Origin: Phycisphaerales bacterium UBA2421
Lineage (GTDB): Bacteria; Planctomycetota; Phycisphaerae; Tepidisphaerales; Tepidisphaeraceae
Assembly (NCBI GenBank): GCA_002343075.1
Contig: DDRH01000003.1
Location: 1-36,277, forward strand
Direction: 5' to 3'
Length of the DNA stretch: 36,277 bases
Shown: positions 17,175 to 23,971 of the stretch, one piece after another
Layout of the letters: each line of letters opens with the position of its first letter
How positions within the stretch are numbered: the first letter of the stretch is position 1
The notes under the pieces: generated by a model
What the model saw: the letters and a program-made list of their open reading frames with translations, nothing else
What the model was told of the DNA's origin: nothing
Database searches by the model: none
Program-made: the position numbers and the translations under genes

Positions 17175-17708
17175 ATGAACGACTCCGACGTTATCGTCTT
17201 GAATGAACCGCGCCTTTCACTTGGCGACCAGTTTTACATCCCGCAGGTGGCGATCGGGCTTGGGACTACGCTGAAGCACATGTTTCGCGTGGTGATGGGG
17301 AACCATCGCGTGGTGCAATATCCTGAGCAGACCCGCGACAATATCCCCGTGGCCGACGGCGGGATGAACGCGCGCACCTACCGCGGGGTGCATCGGCTGA
17401 ACAAGGACGAAGACGGCCGGGTGAAATGCGTCGCCTGCTTCATGTGCTCCACCGCCTGCCCGGCGCATTGCATTCATATCGAGGCCGAGGAAAGCCCCTG
17501 GCCCGACCGCGAAAAGTATCCGCGCAAGTTTGATATCGACGAGCTGCGGTGCATCTATTGCGGCATGTGCGAAGAAGCCTGCCCGGTCGACGCGATCGAA
17601 CTAACCAGCACCTATGACATCGTCGGGCTGACCCGGCAGGAAATGATCTTCGATAAATCCAAGCTGCTGGAGATGTACGACCGAACGCAGGCGACAGAGC
17701 CGATGTGA
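17175..17708 (+). CDS. nuoI: NADH-quinone oxidoreductase subunit I-like 2[4Fe-4S] ferredoxin
   Basis: NuoI carries clusters N6a and N6b in the peripheral arm of respiratory complex I. The 177-residue protein has both motifs: CVACFMCSTACP (85-97 region) and CIYCGMCEEACP (126-137), each ending in CP. It also has the NuoI N-terminal half (GLGTTLKHMFRVVMG, then QYPEQ and YRGVHRLNKDEDG). The length is typical. The start at 17175 fits both the family N-terminus and the promoter just upstream; in-frame ATG/GTG codons further up would add about 20-49 unsupported residues. No other nuo gene is in the window, so it either serves a complex encoded elsewhere or belongs to a dispersed set. Its 3' end is 3 bp from the end of the convergent frameshifted gene. 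Confidence 0.92.
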   Translation: MNDSDVIVLNEPRLSLGDQFYIPQVAIGLGTTLKHMFRVVMGNHRVVQYPEQTRDNIPVADGGMNARTYRGVHRLNKDEDGRVKCVACFMCSTACPAHCIHIEAEESPWPDREKYPRKFDIDELRCIYCGMCEEACPVDAIELTSTYDIVGLTRQEMIFDKSKLLEMYDRTQATEPM

Positions 17709-17711
17709 ACG

Positions 17712-18207
17712 CTAGTCCCCGCGAAACTTAATGTTGTGGCGGTGCAGGTCGTACAGGTAAACGCCGTATTGGTCGCCGGGTGCCTGGATATTCTGGTGGG
17801 CATCGGCAACGTGCTCCCCAAACTGTTCCTCCAGCCGCTGGTGCCACTCTTCAACGGCGTCGTCTGGAAACTCAAGCGGGCGATCGAGAACCGCCGATGC
17901 GAAATCGACGACGAAAGGGGGGGTGAACGATCGTCATTTCGATGGCCAGCACGTCCTCGGCGAAGCCGCGAAGTTGTGGAATTCGAAATCCAACGACTGT
18001 CTTGGCTCGATGCTCGTGCAGCCGCAGGTATGTTGCCAGTTCGGCTTCGAAGCTTTCAGCACGGTGATGCGTTTTTACCGCGTTACCGTTCTTCATGCGG
18101 AACACACCGCCATCTTTACCGGCACCCAGCCGCGTCGTCACTCGCGTTAACCGCCGGCACGCGTACAATTCGGCAGTGGGCAACTTGGCATCGATGAAGG
18201 TTTTCAT
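17712..18207 (-). pseudogene. Kinase-like small protein gene broken by a frameshift
   Basis: From ATG 18207 (GAGGG upstream) the frame encodes MKTFIDAKLPTAEL and runs to ...AIEMTIVHPPF. It then shifts at a run of seven G on the plus strand (17917-17923) and soon stops. Removing one base restores a frame that continues VVDFASAVLDRPLEF, EEWHQRLEEQFG and ends YDLHRHNIKFRGD at the stop 17712-17714, 164 residues in all. The DLHRHNI end resembles the catalytic-loop D-x4-N of protein kinases, but no ATP-binding loop is obvious, so the family is tentative. It may be a real mutation, programmed slippage or a sequencing error in the homopolymer. It shares a CATG with the divergent gene at 18206. Confidence 0.75.
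18164..18169 (+). promoter_or_regulatory. Candidate -10 box for the 81-residue gene
   Basis: TACAAT lies 36 nt before ATG 18206. No convincing -35 is seen at standard spacing. Confidence 0.35.
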
Positions 18208-18451
18208 GCAACCCTCAACTTTTGAAGCATACTCGCCTCGAATCTCGGCCACCCTAATCGTCAACGGACATCGTTTCAATGTGCGTGAAATGTCGTCCGA
18301 TTTAATCAGCGTGGAAGCCGACCATATTGTTGGGCCCTGCGATGCTGAGGTTGAAGCGTTCGTCGGCGACGATCGCGATTTGATCAACATCCGGCTGCTG
18401 GAAGGAACTGATCCCGCTAGAGATGAACAACCTATTCGAATTAAAGACTGA
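18206..18451 (+). CDS. Small conserved-looking protein, unknown function
   Basis: This 81-residue protein (MQPSTFEAYSPRISATLI, then NGHRFNVREMSSDLISVEA) has alternating beta-strand character. It vaguely recalls PilZ-type small beta barrels, but the RxxxR motif is missing, so I assign no family. GAAGG lies at good distance before ATG 18206; an earlier in-frame ATG at 18194 would add four residues. The start codon overlaps that of the divergent kinase-like gene in the palindrome CATG. It converges on the amidohydrolase gene, overlapping its 3' end by 11 bp. Confidence 0.6.
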   Translation: MQPSTFEAYSPRISATLIVNGHRFNVREMSSDLISVEADHIVGPCDAEVEAFVGDDRDLINIRLLEGTDPARDEQPIRIKD

Positions 18452-19709
18452 CCGACTCGCTCGCCTTCTCAGCGAGCACCAGAAACGCCCTGATCGTCTT
18501 TTCCAGATGTTCGATCGGCGTGTCTTCTTCCTTGCAATGGCTTAGTCCGCGCGCCGAGTACGCAAACATCATCACTGTCGGCATGTGCGGAACCATCTCC
18601 GCGGCGTCGTGGAGGGGTCCGGACGGCAGACGATAGGAATCGCCGGTGATTTCATTCACCGCTTCGTCGCACAGCCGCAACAGGCGGTCGTCAAACAACC
18701 GCGGGGCGATGTTCCAGATTTTCTTCCACTCGACCGCCACGTTGTTGTCGTTTGCAGCCTTCTCAGACGCAGCGCGGGCGTCGGCGTGCATTTGCGCTAG
18801 CACATTGGCGTCGAGGGCTCGCTGATCCAGCGAGATCTCACACACCCCCGGCACCGCGGTAACGATTGCCGGCTCGACTTTTACAATACCGCAGGTGCAG
18901 ACGACATTGGCCCCGGGCCTGCTGTACTTCAACCCGATCTCACGCGCAGCAAGTGCAAACTGCGCCGCGGCCAGGAATGCATCGCGGCGCATGGGGATCG
19001 GCGTCGATCCGCTGTGCGCTGCCTGACCTGTGAACTTGATCATGTGGCGCTCGACGCCAAAGGTGCCTAGCACGGTGCCGGTTGATTTGTTCAGACTTTC
19101 AAGCACCGGCCCCTGCTCGATGTGCAGTTCAAGGTACGCGCGCGCGTCGACCTGTTTTAGCTGTTTGTGCGCATCAAGCATGGAATCAATATTCACGCCG
19201 TTCTCGCGCATCGCTTCGGCCTGCGTGATGCCGTCGCGGTCTTTCAAGTTGCGAATGTCTTCCACATTGAGCGACCCGCCTGCGGCGCTTGAGCCGACCA
19301 GCGAACGGCCAAACCGCGCACCTTCTTCATCCGCCCAATCGATCAGCCGCAACGTGAGATCGCACTCGCCCGCTGCCGCAGCCCGGCGCAACGCCTCCAG
19401 ACCCACAAGCACGCCGAGGCAGCCGTCGAGCCACCCGCCGTTGGGCACTGAATCGAGATGGCTTGCGATGATGACGGTCGCGTCACGCTTTCCTGGCAGC
19501 ACGACATGGATGTTTCCCGCGGCGTCGGTGGCGACTTCTACGTCTAAGTCGCGTCGCACCTTGTCCGCAAACCACTGTCGCGCCTTCCGCCAGACAGGCC
19601 CCCACGCGACGCGCTGCGCGCCCGCCGCGTCGGAAGTCAGCAAGGCAAGCTCGCGCAGATCGTCGATGACACGCTGGGCCGATTGTTCGGTGGTAGGCTT
19701 GGCTGGCAT
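18441..19709 (-). CDS. M20-family Zn amidohydrolase (N-carbamoyl-amino-acid hydrolase / allantoate amidohydrolase type)
   Basis: Enzymes of this family use two metal ions to cleave N-carbamoyl-L-amino acids, allantoate or ureidoglycolate in the cytoplasm. The 422-residue protein has the family signatures: ASHLDSVPNGGWLDGCLGV (metal ligands H84 and D95), WADEEGARF (E128/E129), LELHIEQG (H196), the dimerisation-domain segment FTGQAAHSGSTPIPMRRDA, and the C-terminal PSGPLHDA and GLSHCKEE. Length and order match HyuC/AllC/AmaB. Substrate choice cannot be read from sequence, and no pyrimidine or allantoin gene lies nearby. It starts at ATG 19709. On the minus strand, TTGCAA (19749-19744), 17 bp and TATCGT (19726-19721) form a plausible weak promoter just upstream. 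Confidence 0.93.
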   Translation of the reverse strand: MPAKPTTEQSAQRVIDDLRELALLTSDAAGAQRVAWGPVWRKARQWFADKVRRDLDVEVATDAAGNIHVVLPGKRDATVIIASHLDSVPNGGWLDGCLGVLVGLEALRRAAAAGECDLTLRLIDWADEEGARFGRSLVGSSAAGGSLNVEDIRNLKDRDGITQAEAMRENGVNIDSMLDAHKQLKQVDARAYLELHIEQGPVLESLNKSTGTVLGTFGVERHMIKFTGQAAHSGSTPIPMRRDAFLAAAQFALAAREIGLKYSRPGANVVCTCGIVKVEPAIVTAVPGVCEISLDQRALDANVLAQMHADARAASEKAANDNNVAVEWKKIWNIAPRLFDDRLLRLCDEAVNEITGDSYRLPSGPLHDAAEMVPHMPTVMMFAYSARGLSHCKEEDTPIEHLEKTIRAFLVLAEKASESVSL

Positions 19710-19815
19710 GGCGGTTGCAGACGATAAATCTGTCTTACGGCGATTGCAACGATAAACTCAACGTTTAGCCGAACAGAACGCCAGACAATGGCTGTGCCGG
19801 CGGGCTGGCGGACGG

Positions 19816-19845
19816 TTGTTCACGCCGAGAAATGTCCGGTACAAC
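19816..19845 (+). promoter_or_regulatory. Candidate promoter of the membrane-anchored protein gene
   Basis: TTGTTC (19816-19821), 18 bp and TACAAC (19840-19845) precede ATG 19857 by 11 nt. If used, it excludes the upstream ATG at 19788 as the start and gives a nearly leaderless message. Confidence 0.4.
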
Positions 19846-19856
19846 CCGCGGCGTCA

Positions 19857-21341
19857 ATGATGGATCGGATGAGAATGCAAGCCAATCACCGTTTCATCGC
19901 CCGCCGGGGCAGTGTGCTGCTCAGGTTTGCGCTCTGGGGCGGCGGGGGAATTCTGCTGCTCCTTGCGATCCTCCTGGGTGTTTATCTTTTTTTCGGCTGG
20001 CGGGCACGGCTGGCGTTGGAGAAGACGGTGGCGACGCTCATCTCGGCCGGCGAGCCGCTCACGATTGACCTGCTACAGCCGCCGCGCATCGACGACTCGC
20101 AGAATGCAGATGCCGACGTGCGCGCTGCGATTGCGCTCCTGCCCGGACAAACCGAAGCAAGCACCAATTTCAGAGAGCTTCGCGAAGGCCCTCGGTTGCC
20201 GCTGACCGACGAAGAGCGCGTGCTTCTGCGCGCCTATTTAGACGAGCTTTCCCCGGCACTACAGACATTGCACGGCGGGCTGGAGAAACCCCGCGCCGTG
20301 TCGCAGAACCGCCTGACCAGCCCCTTGCTCAACGCGCGGCTTCCGCAGTTGCAGCCGATGCGAGAACTGGCCAACGGTTGCGGCTACCGCACCTACCTGC
20401 ACTTCGATGACGGACGACATGATCTTGCGATCGAGAGTCTGCGGCCAATCGAACCGATGTCGCGCGTCTGCGGCACGGGACCGACGCTGGTGAATTGTCT
20501 TGTGGCAATGGGCATGCGCGCAGTTGCAGCGACCCGACTGATCGAGATCGCGCCAGAGCTAAAAATCGGCACCGCCACCGGCGATGTGACCCCCGACAAT
20601 CTCCGCCGGCAGATTGAAGAACTGCTCGACCAGAAATCGCAGATGGAAGAGTTTCGAGCCGCCCTCCAAGGGGAGCGATTGATGCAGCTAGACACCATGC
20701 TCAACCTCGCCGGCGGGACGCTCTCTGTGCAGCAGGTCACGGGTGTCACGGGCGGCGGGGCACCGGCGGCGCCTTCGTCGACAACGGCATTTCTGGCGAG
20801 GCCCATGCTATATTCCAATGCCGCAGACTGCCTGGAAATGACCGGCGACTACATCAAGGCCACCGCCGCGGCCGATCTGCCCGCCGCTCGCGCGATGATC
20901 GATTCGGTCGAACGCCGGGCCGACGCGCTATCGGGCCGGTATACGAAGATCTTCGCGTCAATCCTCATGCCTTCGCTCGGACGGTCGTTTGTGACACATT
21001 ACCGCGTGCGCACCGATCAAAACCTCGCCGCGACCGCGCTGGCGATTCGATGGTATCAGGTCGATCACCATGGCGCGCTGCCCGATACGCTGGCGGATCT
21101 TGTTCCGAGATATCTTCCCGAAGTGCCGTTGGACTACATCAGCGGCAGGCCGATTCGATATCGCAGCGAAGGTGAGCAGCCGATCATCTGGAGCGTCGGA
21201 GATAATGAGATCGATGATGAAGGCAGCAGCGAATCCGCATCAAGACACCCGGCCACCGGGCCATATTCCCGCTGGCATATGAAAGACGCCGTGGTCTTCC
21301 TAAAACCCCAACCCCGCGCAACCACTCCCCCGGGGGAATGA
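19857..21341 (+). CDS. Membrane-anchored periplasmic protein, planctomycete type
   Basis: This 494-residue protein has a basic N-terminus, a transmembrane helix (about 20-47: FALWGGGGILLLLAILLGVYLFF) and a helical extracytoplasmic domain. Near residues 400-440 it has ALAIRWYQVDHHGALPDTLADLVPRYLPEVPLDYI, SGRPIRYR and IIWSVGDNE. That last block is like the C-terminal segment seen in many planctomycete proteins related to G-type pseudopilins. No catalytic motif is visible. The start is placed at 19857 because of the promoter-like elements just upstream; ATG 19788 would add 23 residues, and ATG 19860 is also possible. No clear ribosome-binding site precedes any of them. It converges closely (20 bp) on the glycoside hydrolase gene. 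Confidence 0.75.
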   Translation: MMDRMRMQANHRFIARRGSVLLRFALWGGGGILLLLAILLGVYLFFGWRARLALEKTVATLISAGEPLTIDLLQPPRIDDSQNADADVRAAIALLPGQTEASTNFRELREGPRLPLTDEERVLLRAYLDELSPALQTLHGGLEKPRAVSQNRLTSPLLNARLPQLQPMRELANGCGYRTYLHFDDGRHDLAIESLRPIEPMSRVCGTGPTLVNCLVAMGMRAVAATRLIEIAPELKIGTATGDVTPDNLRRQIEELLDQKSQMEEFRAALQGERLMQLDTMLNLAGGTLSVQQVTGVTGGGAPAAPSSTTAFLARPMLYSNAADCLEMTGDYIKATAAADLPAARAMIDSVERRADALSGRYTKIFASILMPSLGRSFVTHYRVRTDQNLAATALAIRWYQVDHHGALPDTLADLVPRYLPEVPLDYISGRPIRYRSEGEQPIIWSVGDNEIDDEGSSESASRHPATGPYSRWHMKDAVVFLKPQPRATTPPGE

Positions 21342-21361
21342 GCTGCGGGCAGCCGTTCACG

Positions 21362-22882
21362 CTACTCGAGCAGCCCCAGCGCCGCCGCGGTGGAGAAGCG
21401 GAGCCAGCGGCCCTCGGGTTGGCCTATCAGCAGGCCAAAGTCGTCGGCGAAATCCCACATGGTCCAACCCGCCCCGGCCTGCTCGGCGGCGAGGCGCACA
21501 TCGCGAATCCACGCGTCGCGGCTCGCCACATTTGCACCGGCAAACGCATACACACCGAATTCATCCACCACCAGCGGCACATTCCACTGCGCCGCCCAGT
21601 CGAAAGCCGTCTGCAGCCGGGCGGTGATGATGTTCGCATCCCATCGCGCCTGCCCAAAGTAGCGCACATATTCGGCAAGATACTCAAATCCCGTCCCCGC
21701 TGTCTCAATCGCTATCTGCTGCGCCGCAAGTTCTGCGCTTTCCGGCGTCGAGGGGTAGGGAACATCGTGCAGATATTCATACCCCGCCAGCGCCCAGGAC
21801 GCCCCCTGATGCGTGAAAAAATATGGCTCGTAATAATGCAGCCCGTAAACCACATTTCTGTCGGCCACCGGGCGAAGCTGCCGCAGCGCATCCACCGTGC
21901 CCCAGTCGTTTTCACCATATCCAAACTTCAGCGGAGTCGTGGCCAGAATGGTGTGCTCCGGCGCCGCACTTCGCACCGCCGCAGCAAGCTGTTCCTGCGC
22001 CGGTTGCCACTGGTCGGGCGTGCCCGCGGGTTCGCCGGGGAGCTGAATAAACACCCGCTCGGGATCGAACCCGCGCAGGTCCGCACTGAGCAATCGATAG
22101 AACGTCGTCGCCTTCTGTAACATCGAAGGATCAATCCCCGCATTCTGCAGCCGCCCGATCGGCGCAACGATCACACCCAGGTCATTACGCAGCGCGATGT
22201 TGATCGCGTCGTGCAACGCATCAAGATGGATCTTTCGCAGCTTGGTCGGGTTGGCAAAATCAAAGAAAAAAGTCGGCTGAATCGGAATGCGAATGTGTGT
22301 CAGGCCCAGGCTGCGGAGGTTGGCCGCGTCGGTATCGGTGAAGTATGACCGGAAATTGGCCGCAGGCTCGATCCCGCGCAGGTCCCAGAACCAGTGCGGC
22401 ACATTCACACCGCGAGAAAGTGTGTCGATCCGATCCTGGCTCACCGCGTCGGGCGGACGATCGCTCTGCAGCAGCAGGGAATAGGTAGCGGCGATCGGGC
22501 GATCGGCGATCACAGCAAAGTAGTACGTCTGCCCGGCGACGGCAGCGAAGGAGTCGGTCGTGCGCGTGGTGGTAATCGCTTCGCCGCTGGGCCGCTCGAT
22601 GCGCACCAACAGCGCCGAAGCCTTGCCCCCGGTCTCCACCCGAAGCTCGATCGTGCCCGATTGCGCCGCAGCGAATGCGAAATAGTCCTTATCACCATCG
22701 CGACGGGTGCGCCCGTCCAGCCGCGCCGCGCCGCTGGCGTCGAGCGCTACATAAATCGCGTCGCTGGCGCGCTGGTTGGGTTCGATTTCACCATAAATCG
22801 CCGCAAACAGCCGCCGCGGCTCCAGGGGGTCAATCCCCGGCGCGCGGGCCTTCGGCGATGTGTCGTTGTGCTTGCTTCGCAT
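21362..22882 (-). CDS. Secreted LEPR-XLL glycoside hydrolase-like protein (GH5-like)
   Basis: This 506-residue protein begins with the LEPR-XLL sorting-type motif DPLEPRRLFA (about 18-27). A beta-sandwich (about 28-150) resembling bacterial pre-peptidase C-terminal domains follows (DKDYFAF, GQTYYFAVIAD). A TIM-barrel like GH5/cellulase comes next: RGVNVPHWFWD, LTHIRIPI, FIQLPGEPAG, VVYGLHYYEPYFF and LVVDEFGVYA, ending in WTMWDFADDFGLL. The nucleophile Glu is in DEFG. The acid/base Glu is in GEP, where GH5 enzymes normally have NEP. The start at 22882 follows GGGAG; a longer frame to 23047 adds no signal. It should act on a polysaccharide outside the cell. It diverges from the CoxG-like gene. 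Confidence 0.82.
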   Translation of the reverse strand: MRSKHNDTSPKARAPGIDPLEPRRLFAAIYGEIEPNQRASDAIYVALDASGAARLDGRTRRDGDKDYFAFAAAQSGTIELRVETGGKASALLVRIERPSGEAITTTRTTDSFAAVAGQTYYFAVIADRPIAATYSLLLQSDRPPDAVSQDRIDTLSRGVNVPHWFWDLRGIEPAANFRSYFTDTDAANLRSLGLTHIRIPIQPTFFFDFANPTKLRKIHLDALHDAINIALRNDLGVIVAPIGRLQNAGIDPSMLQKATTFYRLLSADLRGFDPERVFIQLPGEPAGTPDQWQPAQEQLAAAVRSAAPEHTILATTPLKFGYGENDWGTVDALRQLRPVADRNVVYGLHYYEPYFFTHQGASWALAGYEYLHDVPYPSTPESAELAAQQIAIETAGTGFEYLAEYVRYFGQARWDANIITARLQTAFDWAAQWNVPLVVDEFGVYAFAGANVASRDAWIRDVRLAAEQAGAGWTMWDFADDFGLLIGQPEGRWLRFSTAAALGLLE

Positions 22883-23025
22883 TGTCTCCCAACCTCGCCG
22901 CGCATTATGCGGCGCAAATCGCCCCGCGTGCAAGCATTTTTTCCCCGCGGCGAACTTGGTCGATTGGGCGGGCCGGGTAAAATCTGTCCGCAGCACGAGT
23001 CTCGACCAACAAACAGGAGTAACGC

Positions 23026-23487
23026 ATGGCCGGCCCGATGGAACCACTCAAGGGAGAAGAAACCTTCAACGCCCCACCCGCGAAGGTGTTTGCCGCGCTG
23101 ACCGATCTCGATGATCTGGCCAAAAACATCCCCGATCTGCAAAGCGCCACCAAGGTCGACGACCGCACCCTGCAGTGCGTGGTCAAACCCGGTTTCAGTT
23201 TCATCCGCGGGACGATGAAAAGCAAAATCCACGTCGCCGAAGCCGTGCAGAATGAAAAAATCCGAATCACCGTCACCGCCACCGGCATCGGCATGGGCAT
23301 GGAAATCGAATCGCGCCTGAAACTCGAACCTCTGGAAGATGGCGCGAAAACCCGGCTCATCTGGGAAGCGCAAGTGATGAACCGCACAGGGCTGGTCAGC
23401 GCCGTCCCCGCCGGCCTGATCGCCGGGGCCGCGGATAAAACGGTGAAAGACGGCTGGGAAAAATTGCGCGCGAGGGTGGAAGGATAG
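23026..23487 (+). CDS. CoxG/SRPBCC-family protein
   Basis: This 153-residue protein fits the CoxG-type SRPBCC (START-like) fold. It begins GEETFNAPPAKVFAALTDLDDLAKNIPDLQSATKVDD, with the classic strand and helix and the I-P-x-(L/V) motif. It continues with a central beta sheet (IRGTMKSKIHVAEA, IRITVTATGIGMG) and a final helix (AADKTVKDGWEKLRARVE). CoxG helps carbon monoxide dehydrogenase maturation or membrane association, but many relatives have other roles. No CO-dehydrogenase gene is nearby, so only the fold is claimed. AGGAG precedes the ATG at good distance. Confidence 0.88.
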   Translation: MAGPMEPLKGEETFNAPPAKVFAALTDLDDLAKNIPDLQSATKVDDRTLQCVVKPGFSFIRGTMKSKIHVAEAVQNEKIRITVTATGIGMGMEIESRLKLEPLEDGAKTRLIWEAQVMNRTGLVSAVPAGLIAGAADKTVKDGWEKLRARVEG

Positions 23488-23971
23488 CGAAAGAAACTGG
23501 CAGGACCATATTGTTGGAATGCCTTGCCCCGGTGAGAAAGAACAACCGAACGACCCGCTCGTCACCCTTCTTGGCGATGTAGAATGAAGCAATACAGCGA
23601 GCGGATGTTGACGAAGTCAAACACAGCTTCACGCTCCATCGTCTTCTCCCGTCGGCGTCCGCCCGAGCAGAAGAGCACGACCCTGCTCCTGGCCGAGTGG
23701 GCAGCCTAACAAGTCACCCTCCGGACCGACTTGATAAAATCAGACGGCGGGACGGAAAACAGTTACTGGCGTGAGGCCAAAAATCGGGCTTTCTGAACGA
23801 AACAATCACTTGACAATCCAGCCACGCAACCCGGTGATCCCGACATCAACATACATCGCGAGGGGTTCGCGATCGGGTGTCGAGCGCATCGTGGGGCCTG
23901 CGGGCGAAGGGAGTTCTGATGTCAAAGAGTAACACACCAGTCAGTCAGTCTGTCTGTCAGTAGCAATCCGT
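23488..23971. other. Long intergenic region with a tetranucleotide repeat
   Basis: This 484-bp stretch has no supported gene. Short frames on both strands look like coding remnants but match nothing I recognise. At 23938-23961 alternating CAGT and CTGT units form a short tandem repeat just before the start of the LEPR surface-protein gene. Confidence 0.6.

Noticed and set aside
22747..23592. Minus-strand 281-residue frame over the CoxG gene
   Set aside because: Overlaps the well-supported CoxG gene and the GH gene promoter; no family signs.
23938..23961. CAGT/CTGT repeats as a CRISPR array
   Set aside because: Four-base units without spacers; no cas gene in the window.
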